NCBI GenBank assembly: GCA_030830785.1
Contig: JAURMI010000013.1
Coordinates: forward strand, 124,001 to 188,000
DNA length: 64,000 nt
Reading direction: 5' to 3'
Source: Crocinitomicaceae bacterium
GTDB lineage: Bacteria > Bacteroidota > Bacteroidia > Flavobacteriales_D > Crocinitomicaceae
Shown: positions 18,110 to 26,629 of the stretch, in pieces
Layout of the letters: each line of letters opens with the position of its first letter
How positions within the stretch are numbered: the stretch's first letter is position 1
Program-made: the position numbers and the translations under genes
Notes under the pieces: model-generated
Databases searched by the model: none
The model's input: only the letters and a program-made list of their open reading frames with translations
Told to the model about the DNA's origin: nothing

Positions 18110-18937
18110 ATGAATAAAATAACAGAATCTACTTCAGTTTTTGATCACCTTGAGCTAATGAGCACTGCACAATTACTCGACTCAATCAACTCACAAGATA
18201 AACTTGTTCCTTTAGCGGTTTCAAAAATAATTCCTGAAATTGAATTATTTATTAATGATTGCTTTAAAAGAATGAAAAAAGGCGGCAGGTTATTTTACAT
18301 AGGCGCTGGTACGAGCGGACGCTTAGGGATTGTAGATGCGAGCGAATGCCCACCAACCTTTGGTGTCGAACACGGCAGGGTTGTTGGTTTAATAGCAGGC
18401 GGTGATAAGGCCATTCGAAAAGCAGTTGAATTTGCAGAAGATGATATAACACAAGGATGGAAGGATATTTTAGAGTTCAATCCAACTCCATTAGATACAA
18501 TTGTTGGCATTGCCGCCTCAGGAACAACCCCTTATGTATTGGGTGCCATCAAGTCAGCTAAAGAATTTGGACTCCTTACTGCAGGGTTATCCTGTAATCC
18601 GGATTCTCCTCTTGCCGAAGTTTCTCAGCATGCCTTAACTCCAATTGTTGGGCCAGAATTCATTACAGGGAGTACCAGAATGAAATCTGGTACGGCCCAA
18701 AAGCTTGTTCTCAATATGATATCGACAAGCCTCATGATCAAACTAGGCCATATAAAGGGAAATCTTATGGTGGATATGCAACTCTCTAATGACAAACTTG
18801 TCGAGCGGGGCTCGATTATGGTAGCAAAGGAACTCCAAATTAATCCTCATATGGCTCAAAAATGGTTGCTAAAGCATGGTTCAGTACGCAAAGCCATAGA
18901 AGCATTTAAAAAACAATCAGAAAATGAGCAACTTTGA
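18110..18937 (+). CDS. murQ: N-acetylmuramic acid 6-phosphate etherase
   Basis: MurQ cleaves the lactyl ether of MurNAc-6-phosphate to give GlcNAc-6-phosphate, a step of peptidoglycan recycling. A SIS sugar-phosphate-binding domain is present with YIGAGTSGRLGIVDASECPPTFG (read as two parts: the loop GAGTSGRLG and the acid-bearing DASECPPTF), VGIAASGTTPYV, and GSTRMKSGTAQK. The 275-residue length is a little short of the enterobacterial enzyme but usual for Bacteroidota. The start codon directly follows the stop of the phosphoribosyltransferase, and the last 14 bases overlap the next gene. Together with mpl at 33 kb it indicates an active cell-wall recycling route. Confidence 0.95.
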   Translation: MNKITESTSVFDHLELMSTAQLLDSINSQDKLVPLAVSKIIPEIELFINDCFKRMKKGGRLFYIGAGTSGRLGIVDASECPPTFGVEHGRVVGLIAGGDKAIRKAVEFAEDDITQGWKDILEFNPTPLDTIVGIAASGTTPYVLGAIKSAKEFGLLTAGLSCNPDSPLAEVSQHALTPIVGPEFITGSTRMKSGTAQKLVLNMISTSLMIKLGHIKGNLMVDMQLSNDKLVERGSIMVAKELQINPHMAQKWLLKHGSVRKAIEAFKKQSENEQL

Positions 18938-19967
18938 TCCAAATGGCGTAGGAATAGCCAATGGAAATATTTTTGGATTTCCTTGTAACGAAGAGGGTGC
19001 AGATATTGTTCTAGTACCTGTACCGTGGGATGCCACTGCATCTTATGGAAAAGGAACAAGTAAGGGGCCACAAGCCATTCTAGAAGCTTCAACTCAACTT
19101 GATTTTTTTCATCCCGAATTACCGAAAGCATACCAAACCAAAGTTTTTATGACAGCAGTGTCTGAAGAATGGTTGGAATTAAATGAGCAGCTCAGTAGTG
19201 AATCGAAGAAATATCTTTCTTACATAGAAGAATTTGGAGAAAATAAAGCAAAGGAAAAGTTTGGTTATATTATTGAACAAATCAATTTAGCTCAAAGTGC
19301 ACTTTGTGAAAATTTGAAAGAGCGGTGTTTAGCTTTATTGAGAAATGATAAAACACCATGTGTTTTGGGGGGCGAACACTCAAGCCCTCTTGGATTGTTA
19401 CTTGCCCTTGATGAAGTTTATGAAGAATTTGGGATTTTGCAAATCGATGCCCATGCAGATTTAAGACAAGCCTATGAAGGATTTGAGCAATCGCATGCAA
19501 GTATCATGTATAATGCCTTAAATAAGCTAAAACATTTAATTGGACTCACACAAGTTGGAATTCGAGATCTGTCACAAAATGAGGTTGATTTAGCAATACA
19601 AGATTGGCGCGTCCACACCTTTTTTGATTGGGAATTAAAAAATGCTCAATTTCAAGGTAAAACTTGGACTGAGCAAGTAAATAACATTATCGACTCCTTA
19701 CCTCAAAAAGTTTATATATCCTTTGACATAGATGGCCTTAAGCCAAATCTGTGCCCAAATACTGGCACACCAGTACCAGGTGGTTTTGAAATGCATGAAA
19801 TCGTGTTCTTAATTTTTCAACTTGTAAAGAGTGGTAGACAAATTATTGGGTTTGATTTGTGTGAAGTTGCGCCAGGTTCAGTTAATGATTGGGATGCAAA
19901 CGTTGGTGCACGCGTTCTATGGAATCTAGTTTGTGCGACACAAATTTCAAGAAGAACACTTAAATGA
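18924..19967 (+). CDS. arginase/agmatinase/formimidoylglutamase family hydrolase
   Basis: Binuclear manganese ureohydrolase of 347 residues. The metal-binding motifs are GGEHSSPLG (usual GGDHS), LQIDAHADLR and ISFDIDGLKP, the last two with the paired aspartates intact; GTPVPGGF follows as expected. In DGLKP a lysine replaces the aspartate seen in many relatives, and the first motif has E for D, so the enzyme may belong to a distinct subgroup. Substrate (arginine, agmatine, formimidoylglutamate or other guanidino compound) cannot be told. A helical insertion of about 60 residues (about 75-135) is typical of the Bacteroidota subgroup. It overlaps murQ by 14 bases and the next gene by 4. Confidence 0.88.
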   Translation: MSNFDPNGVGIANGNIFGFPCNEEGADIVLVPVPWDATASYGKGTSKGPQAILEASTQLDFFHPELPKAYQTKVFMTAVSEEWLELNEQLSSESKKYLSYIEEFGENKAKEKFGYIIEQINLAQSALCENLKERCLALLRNDKTPCVLGGEHSSPLGLLLALDEVYEEFGILQIDAHADLRQAYEGFEQSHASIMYNALNKLKHLIGLTQVGIRDLSQNEVDLAIQDWRVHTFFDWELKNAQFQGKTWTEQVNNIIDSLPQKVYISFDIDGLKPNLCPNTGTPVPGGFEMHEIVFLIFQLVKSGRQIIGFDLCEVAPGSVNDWDANVGARVLWNLVCATQISRRTLK

Positions 19968-20491
19968 AAATAACTCAAAAAAAAATAGCCTCGATTTTAA
20001 GTATCGTCTTTGGACTCCTAAGCCTACTAAGTTTTTGGAATAGCTATAATTGGAATATATTAGGTTGGGGTAGCCAATTATTTTTATTCCCTTTTTTGGC
20101 CCTTATTAGTTTTATGGCCAAATTGAGCCCAAACAAACCCAAAAAATGGATTTATATACAATTTGCGCTCCTACTTTTACACACAACAATTTATATTATG
20201 GTATGGTATTTACAAAATCCATATCGACCTAATTTACTATTGCTTTTAGTACCAGTTTTGTGCTCAACTGCCGTTTTGATTTGGTCAAAAATTTCTCGTT
20301 TAGGCAATGATGCAGACCAACAAAAATTATTGCTTCAAAAAAAAGGCATTTATTTCACATTGCTGATCGCAATGCTGCTTTATACTTCGATGGGTATTTT
20401 TGTTCAGTTAAAGCTTGTCCTCCCAGGAATAATTTTTGAAACGATTGGATTGATTGGCTATTTCTACTTATTAATCAAATACAGCGATTAA
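19964..20491 (+). CDS. hypothetical multi-pass membrane protein
   Basis: 175 residues with about five hydrophobic helices (roughly 10-28, 32-52, 65-84, 90-108, 130-150, 152-172) and no recognised domain. The ATG overlaps the stop of the ureohydrolase gene (ATGA), so it is the last gene of the operon. Its stop overlaps by four bases the end of the convergent NlpC/P60 gene. No function can be assigned. Confidence 0.75.
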   Translation: MKITQKKIASILSIVFGLLSLLSFWNSYNWNILGWGSQLFLFPFLALISFMAKLSPNKPKKWIYIQFALLLLHTTIYIMVWYLQNPYRPNLLLLLVPVLCSTAVLIWSKISRLGNDADQQKLLLQKKGIYFTLLIAMLLYTSMGIFVQLKLVLPGIIFETIGLIGYFYLLIKYSD

Positions 20492-21147
20492 GGTTTTAAT
20501 ACCCTTCCATAGCCCACAAGACGTTGTTGCCAATAGGATGAATTCTCTAAATCAGTAACAATAATTCCTTTAGAAGAGCTTGCATGGATCATTTTTTTTG
20601 GCATTCCTTCTGCCGACACAATGATTCCCACATGACTTACCTCCTGCCCTTCTGCAAAAAAAACCAGATCCCCAGGCCTGACATTCGCACTTATCACTTT
20701 TTGACAGAACTCATACTGAAGCACAGCCCTCCTCGGTAAGTTTTGTCCGTTTTTTTCAAAAACGTAACACACAAAACCGCTACAATCAAATCCATTTGTG
20801 TCATTACCCCCGTATTTATATGGTATGCCTAAGTGATTTTGTGCCTCTTGGATTATAGCTTGGGTTTGATCGATTCTTTTGGGCATCCATTCAATTTCAA
20901 AAGCATGTCGTTGGACCCAATGGGCCCAATGAATATCTTTGGACAGTTCTTGCGCGGCCAAAATTCTATAATTAGACAGCTCTTGATTGTTTTCATAGCT
21001 TGGGTTCATCATTAAACGACCTGCCCTTCTATAAACCATTTTATAATGTCCTTGTTTGTATAAGGTTTTTAACTTCTCAATTTTAACATCTTGAGCTTTA
21101 AAATCTCCAATCCATAAAATAAAAAAAATTGGAATCGTATACCTCAT
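20488..21147 (-). CDS. exported NlpC/P60 family cell-wall hydrolase
   Basis: 219-residue protein with an N-terminal signal peptide (IPIFFILWIGDFKAQ), a short helical region of about 70 residues, and a C-terminal NlpC/P60 domain from about residue 100. The catalytic cysteine is in FDCSGFVCYVF, preceded by the diagnostic IPYKYGGNDTNG, the first histidine in VSHVGIIV, and the polar third residue in MIHASSSKG. Such enzymes cleave D-Glu-diaminopimelate bonds in peptidoglycan stem peptides. Its start codon is two bases after the stop of the upstream propeller-like gene, so both are in one unit. Confidence 0.9.
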   Translation of the reverse strand: MRYTIPIFFILWIGDFKAQDVKIEKLKTLYKQGHYKMVYRRAGRLMMNPSYENNQELSNYRILAAQELSKDIHWAHWVQRHAFEIEWMPKRIDQTQAIIQEAQNHLGIPYKYGGNDTNGFDCSGFVCYVFEKNGQNLPRRAVLQYEFCQKVISANVRPGDLVFFAEGQEVSHVGIIVSAEGMPKKMIHASSSKGIIVTDLENSSYWQQRLVGYGRVLKP

Positions 21148-21149
21148 AA

Positions 21150-22244
21150 TTAATTTGAATAGATTCGACCATCGGAGAAAACAATCGAATTCAGATTGGG
21201 AAGTTTTACTAAAACTTTGTTCCCATAAATTTCAAAATCTGCATTTTGCATATTGGTGATTTCTTGTAAAACTCCATCAACCAAAGCGCTAGTTCCACCA
21301 ATAATATTTCGAAATACTAAAACATTATTTTTCAACAGATAAGATTGAGGCAAATAAGTTGAAACTTGAATGCGTTCTTGATTTGTATAAGCAAAAAAGT
21401 AAGAGTTTTCTAACCAAACACAGATGTCGTCTTTCACATCCCAATGATCGGTAGAAAAGTTTGATAAGGCCGTCTTTAGCCCATCCTGATAATGCCAGAG
21501 GTTTCCATTTAAATCTTCGTAAACTATAAATCCTCTACCAGCTTTATATTTTTTAATAGGAAAGGTTTCTAATTCTATAAATTCCCCACGGTCGAAAACA
21601 AAGAAAGACTGCGTGTAAGGATCCTTAAAGCAAAATACATCTGTGCCTAGTTGGAAGTCTAGTACCTCTTCATTGTATGTTCCAATTTCATATTTTTGAC
21701 CTCGCCAAAACACAAAATACGTGTTGCTATTGTCTTTGAAAACAACCAAATTTTCACCTAGAATTGCATTCATGGAAAGGCCATTTGTCAGCGTTACTAA
21801 GCTTTCTATTTTTTGATTCCAATATATTTTTAATGCTTGATAACGGGTATCCTCAAAAACAATGATACTGTCTTTTACACTAAACTCTCGACCAAAATTT
21901 GTCAATTCAGTGAATTTGCCATTGTCCCACATTCTTAAACCGTTTGCAATTTTGTAAGCCATTAAATGGTCGGAAACTTGATAGTTGACATTAAGTGTTG
22001 TAACATCTATGCGCGATTTTCCATCAAATAGCTTAAGGTTGCCCCTGGTATCAATGTAAGCAATGATTTCATCACCAGCTTTATAATTCACGATTGGTTG
22101 AATCTCAATTTGTCGAAAAAAACCATCTTGAAAAGCAACGAAAAAATTATTGAAATCTAAGGTTGGGACAAGGCCTTGTGAGTAGCACCCTGTTGTATTT
22201 AGTATTATCAAAAAAATACAAGAAATAAATCTTTTAAAAGGCAT
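21150..22244 (-). CDS. exported beta-propeller-like protein of unknown function
   Basis: 364 residues with a hydrophobic N-terminal signal (FISCIFLIILNTTGCYSQG); the cysteine does not sit in a convincing lipobox, so cleavage by signal peptidase I is more likely. The rest is built of repeats of about 45 residues with the pattern IVYED-NGNLWHY-DG, as in a propeller or similar repeat of short beta-strands. No enzyme motif and no T9SS tail. A perfect -7 box lies four bases upstream of the ATG. It is co-transcribed with the following NlpC/P60 gene, so a link to the envelope is possible but not shown. Confidence 0.78.
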   Translation of the reverse strand: MPFKRFISCIFLIILNTTGCYSQGLVPTLDFNNFFVAFQDGFFRQIEIQPIVNYKAGDEIIAYIDTRGNLKLFDGKSRIDVTTLNVNYQVSDHLMAYKIANGLRMWDNGKFTELTNFGREFSVKDSIIVFEDTRYQALKIYWNQKIESLVTLTNGLSMNAILGENLVVFKDNSNTYFVFWRGQKYEIGTYNEEVLDFQLGTDVFCFKDPYTQSFFVFDRGEFIELETFPIKKYKAGRGFIVYEDLNGNLWHYQDGLKTALSNFSTDHWDVKDDICVWLENSYFFAYTNQERIQVSTYLPQSYLLKNNVLVFRNIIGGTSALVDGVLQEITNMQNADFEIYGNKVLVKLPNLNSIVFSDGRIYSN

Positions 22245-22248
22245 CTTT

Positions 22249-22256
22249 CAAAGTTA
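22249..22256 (-). promoter_or_regulatory. -7 box TAACTTTG, four bases before ATG
   Basis: Reading on the minus strand, TAACTTTG is followed by AAAG and the ATG at 22244. Predicted leaderless start. No TTG at the ideal -33 distance. Confidence 0.6.
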
Positions 22257-22331
22257 TCAAAATTTGAGCCAATAAATGTAACTTAGGACCACTTATCAAA
22301 CAGGTTATGAAAAATTCGATAGAATTCTAAA

Positions 22332-23852
22332 ATGAACAAACTTTCATTAACACTCCTGCTATGGCTAATTATGACATTGCACGCCAATGCGCAAAATGTA
22401 TTGGTTTCAACAGGCGCTCTTTTTGAAGGTGAACCTTTTCTTGCAGTTAATCCTAATAATAACCAACATCTTGTTGCTGCCTGGATGGGTTTTCAATTCA
22501 ATCAAAAAATAGTGATAAAAAGTTGCTTTTCATTGGATGGTGGAAATACTTGGAGCACTCCTAATTGGCAATCCCATCAGCAAAGCGGCAACACAAGTGC
22601 TGATGTTTCGTTGGCATTCAATTCAAATGGAGCGCTTTTTATGAGTTATGTAGATTATGACAATGTAAATTTTAGTAATGGAAACATTATCTGCCGAAAG
22701 TCTTTGGATGGAGGAAATAGTTGGGGCATAGCCGTAGTTGTTTGTGATGTCTCGATTTGTCCAGATCAATTATGCATAGACCGTCCTTGGATGACGATAA
22801 ATCCTTTTAATGATGAAATTGTCGTTACCAGCATGAATGCCGATCAACCAAGTTTAATTCAAGCACCATATCACCCATATATATCTACCTCAACAGATAA
22901 TGGCAATAGCTTCACGACCCAAATTTTAGATAATGTTCCTTTTTTATCTGGAAGTGTAATTAATCAACCTATGCCCTCCCCTGCTTTTTCGAACGATGGG
23001 ATCTTTATGGCAATTTATCCCAGTTACGAGCCGTCTCAAAGTCTTTTGCCAAGGTTGATTGAGGTGCAAAAAAACCCTGGGTTAAATCCTTTTAGTTATC
23101 AAATGGCATATCAAGGAGTAGGTTTTGGCACTTCAAATGATACCCTTAAAAGTGCGCCTCACTTGACCTTAGACCCTAACAATAGCGGACGTGCTGCTTA
23201 CTTGTTCGTTACAGGAGCTTTTGGTGATCCTGATATTGCCTTAATCGAAAAAAACAATAGCATTTGGAGTGCACCTCAGCGCATCAATGAGGATGCCCAA
23301 AATAATGGCGTTGTGCAAGATTTAGTCTGGGCAGATTATGACAATGATGGGGATTTAGGTATCTGCTGGCGCGATCGTAGAATGGGTAGTCCTAGTACCT
23401 ATCAAACTTCGAGCGAAATTTATTGTCGAATCAAAAAAGCTGAAGTGTGGGAACCAGAATTTGTTATCAGCCCGATAGTTGCACACGATTCAATCTTACT
23501 TGAAAATGGAAATGATTTTTTAAACGTACAGTTTCAGAACAATTATTTATATACAATTTGGGGCGATGTTAGAACTGGAACGCTTAAAATTTACCTCAAC
23601 AAATTTAACCAAAACACCGGTAGCATATCATTGCATGAAATTCCAACATCAAACACATTTTATCCCAATCCAAGTACAAGATTTTTCCAAGTACCAATAA
23701 ACTTACAGTCAAAACCATACTACATTGTCGATTCAAATGGGCAATTAATAATAAATGGAAACTTATCTGAACAAATTGATTTAAATCATGTTGCCAAAGG
23801 ATCTTACTTTCTTTTTGTAGAAGGTGATCAATACAAATTATTAAAAAATTAA
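22332..23852 (+). CDS. T9SS-secreted BNR-repeat (sialidase-like) propeller protein
   Basis: 506 residues: signal peptide (LTLLLWLIMTLHANAQ), a sialidase-type propeller with Asp-box-like motifs (SLDGGNTWSTP, SLDGGNSWGIA, STDNGNSF) spaced through residues 55-200, and a T9SS sorting domain from about 441 (TFYPNPSTRFFQVP). The arginine triad and the RIP/FRIP motif of true sialidases are not evident, so it may be a non-catalytic or different glycan-binding propeller. The sorting domain resembles that of the BtuG-like protein at 16.3-17.5 kb. It appears to be a single-gene unit. Confidence 0.85.
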   Translation: MNKLSLTLLLWLIMTLHANAQNVLVSTGALFEGEPFLAVNPNNNQHLVAAWMGFQFNQKIVIKSCFSLDGGNTWSTPNWQSHQQSGNTSADVSLAFNSNGALFMSYVDYDNVNFSNGNIICRKSLDGGNSWGIAVVVCDVSICPDQLCIDRPWMTINPFNDEIVVTSMNADQPSLIQAPYHPYISTSTDNGNSFTTQILDNVPFLSGSVINQPMPSPAFSNDGIFMAIYPSYEPSQSLLPRLIEVQKNPGLNPFSYQMAYQGVGFGTSNDTLKSAPHLTLDPNNSGRAAYLFVTGAFGDPDIALIEKNNSIWSAPQRINEDAQNNGVVQDLVWADYDNDGDLGICWRDRRMGSPSTYQTSSEIYCRIKKAEVWEPEFVISPIVAHDSILLENGNDFLNVQFQNNYLYTIWGDVRTGTLKIYLNKFNQNTGSISLHEIPTSNTFYPNPSTRFFQVPINLQSKPYYIVDSNGQLIINGNLSEQIDLNHVAKGSYFLFVEGDQYKLLKN

Positions 23853-23895
23853 AATGTGTTGATATCTTCAGTATACTACAAAAGAAAAATAGCGG

Positions 23896-23903
23896 TATCT
23901 TTG
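23896..23903 (+). promoter_or_regulatory. -7 box TATCTTTG, four bases before dnaX ATG
   Basis: Perfect -7 box, then AAAT and ATG at 23908; predicts a leaderless dnaX operon transcript. Confidence 0.65.
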
Positions 23904-23907
23904 AAAT

Positions 23908-25023
23908 ATGAGTGAATTTGTAGTTTCGGCACGCAAATACCGCCCCCAAACATTTGATACCGTTGTTGGGCAACAAGCCATAACTGGCACACTCAAAAAT
24001 GCGATTAAAAATGCGCATTTGGCACAAGCATTTCTTTTCTGTGGCTCAAGAGGTGTAGGAAAAACAACTACCGCACGTATTCTGGCTAAAACAATCAATT
24101 GTTTTGAACCTACTTCTGCAATTGAAGCCTGCGATAAATGTGATTCATGTATATCCTTTCATACTGGTAATTCGCTTAACATCTATGAATTAGATGCCGC
24201 TTCGAACAATTCAGTTGACGATATTCGAAATCTCATAGATCAGGTGCGTATTGCTCCTCAATTAGGCACCCATAAAGTGTACATTATTGACGAGGTACAC
24301 ATGCTCTCTTCCAATGCCTTTAATGCTTTTTTAAAAACACTTGAAGAACCGCCAAAGCATGCCATTTTTATATTAGCTACTACAGAAAAGCATAAAATTA
24401 TTCCAACAATACTTTCTCGGTGTCAGATTTTTGATTTTCAAAGAATTCGCGTGAAAGACATTGCCGATCATCTTGCTACTGTTGCTAGCAAAGAAGGTGT
24501 ATCCGCTGATCCAGAAGCATTACACCAAATTGCCTTGAAAGCGGATGGTGCATTACGCGACGCTTTGTCCATTTTTGATCAAATAGTTACTTTCGCTGGC
24601 AACACACTTACCTACAATGATGTACTGGCCAATCTTCACATTTTAGATTATGAATATTACTTTAAAATAATTCATGCAACAGAGAGTGAGGATATTCCAA
24701 CTTCTTTGTTAATCTTAAATGAAATTTTAGAACTTGGGTTTGATGCGCACCAATTTGTAATTGGATTGGCTGAACATTTACGCAATCTCTTGGTCTGTAA
24801 AGACGAAAAGACAGCCAATTTATTAGAAGTGCCCGACACCATTAAACAACGCTATATCGAACAAGCCAACCAAGTGCATGGCAATCGTTTGCTACGAGCC
24901 TTGAATGTTCTTTCTAAAACAGATGTAGATTTTAAAGCGTCTAAAAATAAACGCTTGTTGATCGAGGTAGCCCTCATGCAACTCTGTTCATTGAAGCAAG
25001 AGGAAGAAAAAAAAAAAGCCTAA
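23908..25023 (+). CDS. dnaX: DNA polymerase III gamma/tau subunit, zero-frame (gamma-like) product
   Basis: AAA+ clamp-loader subunit. Walker A is GSRGVGKTTTARIL (about residues 45-58), a zinc module with four cysteines follows (CFEPTSAIEACDKCDSC), then Walker B IIDEVHMLS and the SRC sensor-1-like LSRCQIFDF; domain III runs to about residue 360. The zero frame stops after EEEKKKA at 371 residues, which corresponds to a gamma form. The stop follows an uninterrupted run of eleven A residues (25007-25017). The remaining conserved C-terminal part of DnaX continues in the -1 frame, see the next entry. First gene of an operon with menE, a dnaJ-like gene and nth. Confidence 0.95.
   Translation: MSEFVVSARKYRPQTFDTVVGQQAITGTLKNAIKNAHLAQAFLFCGSRGVGKTTTARILAKTINCFEPTSAIEACDKCDSCISFHTGNSLNIYELDAASNNSVDDIRNLIDQVRIAPQLGTHKVYIIDEVHMLSSNAFNAFLKTLEEPPKHAIFILATTEKHKIIPTILSRCQIFDFQRIRVKDIADHLATVASKEGVSADPEALHQIALKADGALRDALSIFDQIVTFAGNTLTYNDVLANLHILDYEYYFKIIHATESEDIPTSLLILNEILELGFDAHQFVIGLAEHLRNLLVCKDEKTANLLEVPDTIKQRYIEQANQVHGNRLLRALNVLSKTDVDFKASKNKRLLIEVALMQLCSLKQEEEKKKA
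25007..25017 (+). other. A11 slippage site in dnaX
   Basis: Eleven consecutive A residues. Zero frame reads GAA AAA AAA AAA GCC TAA. A one-base backward slip (or one extra A in the mRNA, or loss of two) moves translation to the frame that encodes the tau C-terminus. A purine-rich AAGAGGAAG lies just upstream. Comparable sites control dnaX in Thermus (A9, transcriptional slippage) and Escherichia coli (A6G, ribosomal -1 frameshift). Confidence 0.7.
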
Positions 25024-25616
25024 CGGATAGAGTAGACATTTTGCCTTCAGCGTTAAAATCTCTTAGGAGGTCAAGTCCGATTCCCAAAAAAAGTAGCCCC
25101 AAAGATCTAGTTTTAGAAAGAAACCAAGCGATTAAAATCACGCAAAAGCAAACTAGTATAAGTTCCTCAATTATTTCTATCAAAGAAACGCTGCTTAAAG
25201 ATGAAAAATCGAAGAACGAACTCAGAAAAGAGGACTTGCCTCGTGAAGTATTACACATTGATCACATTAAGATGTATTGGAAACAGTATGCCTTTCAGCT
25301 CAAAGAAGATGGAATGGAAACCTTCTACAATGCACTGATCAAGAGAGATCCGATATTAATTTCAGACGAAACTATAGAATTGACCGTAGACAATTTAGTT
25401 CAATTCAACTATATCAATACACACTTAATTACATTCAAGGATTTTATGCGAAAACAACTAAATAATCATTTTTTAGATATTGTTTTAGTGCAGGCCCCAC
25501 CCAGTGAAAATGAAGATAAATTTTTAACGGGTAAAGATAAATTTGCTGCAATGGCCAAAAAAAATCCAGAGCTGAACACACTTAAAAATCGTTTTAATTT
25601 AGACATAGACTATTGA
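25017..25616 (+). CDS. dnaX: DnaX tau C-terminal extension, -1 frame
   Basis: An open frame of about 199 codons continuing from the A11 run. A charged, low-complexity linker (residues KSLRRSSPIPKKSS and on) is followed by a conserved helical domain with HIDHIKMYWKQYAFQLKE and ends with AMAKKNPELNTLKNRFNLD, which is the usual C-terminal signature of Bacteroidota DnaX. It has no good start codon of its own (only a TTG at 25041 without any sign of initiation) so it is best read as the tau part of dnaX, giving a product of about 570 residues. The stop codon overlaps the menE start (TGATG). Confidence 0.8.
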   Translation, partial: SLTDRVDILPSALKSLRRSSPIPKKSSPKDLVLERNQAIKITQKQTSISSSIISIKETLLKDEKSKNELRKEDLPREVLHIDHIKMYWKQYAFQLKEDGMETFYNALIKRDPILISDETIELTVDNLVQFNYINTHLITFKDFMRKQLNNHFLDIVLVQAPPSENEDKFLTGKDKFAAMAKKNPELNTLKNRFNLDIDY

Positions 25617-26629
25617 TGCATCCTAAATGGCATATTGAGAAATTAAATTCCAGTATGGAGCAAGCGCTAGAAGATTTTTTACATCGTTGGCAAAATAATT
25701 TGAGTTTCGAATTGAAAAGCTCTGGAACAACTGGAAAACCTAAAATTTTTAAATTTTCTAAAGAGCAATTGATCCAATCTGCCCGCTCTAGTATTAAGGC
25801 CTTTAATCTTCACGCATCATCAAAAGTTTTACTATGTTTACCGCTAAGCAGTGTAGGTGGGCTCATGCAGCTAGCCAGAGCAATGGTTGGAAATTTCAAT
25901 TTGTACATTGTAAATCCATCCTCAAGACCGCTTGAACAATTTAATGAATCCTTTGATTTTGTTTCAATGGTACCGACACAATTACATCAAAGTCTTAGAA
26001 TGGATGCATTTAAATTAATGCAAATAGATAAAATTTTGATTGGTGGTGGGCCAATGAACGATGCACTTCTGAGGGAATGTTGGAAAGAAAAAATAAATGT
26101 CTGGCATAGTTTTGGAATGAGTGAAACATTATCTCATGTCGCACTTAGAAAAGTGAGCCCTATTGAATCAAAATATTTTGATTCCTTACCTGGCATTTCA
26201 TTTTCTGTCGAAAACTCGTGTTTGGTCATAAACTATCCTGCGCTTCAAATTCATCAATTGAAAACCAAGGATATTGTAGAATTAGTAGATTCACACTCAT
26301 TTAAATGGTTAGGGCGTGCAGATAATGCAATTAATTCTGGCGGTTTTAAAATAATCCCTGAATTGCTCGAAGAAAAGTTGCAGCAACACTTAAAAATACC
26401 TTTTTTTATCACTGGTGTTGTGGATCAAAAATGGGGTCAAACTATTGGACTTCTCATTGAAAGTTCGAATGAGCCTGACATGTCATTTATAGATCAATTG
26501 GATTTTCTACCACATGAGACACCTAAAAAATACTTTTGGTTAAAACAGTTCAAGCGCACCATAAATAACAAAATAAAGCGTAACGCTACCACCAAAATGG
26601 TTAAAGATGCAGATTGGAGATCCATATAA
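25616..26629 (+). CDS. menE: 2-succinylbenzoate-CoA ligase (MenE-like)
   Basis: AMP-forming acyl-CoA synthetase of 337 residues, the short form seen for MenE in Bacteroidota, which activates o-succinylbenzoate in menaquinone synthesis. The AMP-binding loop SSGTTGKPKIFKFS is at about residues 36-50, WHSFGMSETLSHVALR contains the conserved G-SE-T, and LGRADNAINSGGFKI the C-terminal hinge. The C-terminal lysine region is present (NNKIKRN). The start ATG overlaps the tau stop as TGATG. The last 23 bases overlap the next gene. Other men genes are not in the window, so the assignment rests on length and motifs. Confidence 0.85.
   Translation: MHPKWHIEKLNSSMEQALEDFLHRWQNNLSFELKSSGTTGKPKIFKFSKEQLIQSARSSIKAFNLHASSKVLLCLPLSSVGGLMQLARAMVGNFNLYIVNPSSRPLEQFNESFDFVSMVPTQLHQSLRMDAFKLMQIDKILIGGGPMNDALLRECWKEKINVWHSFGMSETLSHVALRKVSPIESKYFDSLPGISFSVENSCLVINYPALQIHQLKTKDIVELVDSHSFKWLGRADNAINSGGFKIIPELLEEKLQQHLKIPFFITGVVDQKWGQTIGLLIESSNEPDMSFIDQLDFLPHETPKKYFWLKQFKRTINNKIKRNATTKMVKDADWRSI

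Noticed and set aside
25041-25616. Independent gene starting at TTG 25041
   Set aside because: The frame runs back to the A11 run, its C-terminus is the DnaX signature, and there is no promoter or credible start.
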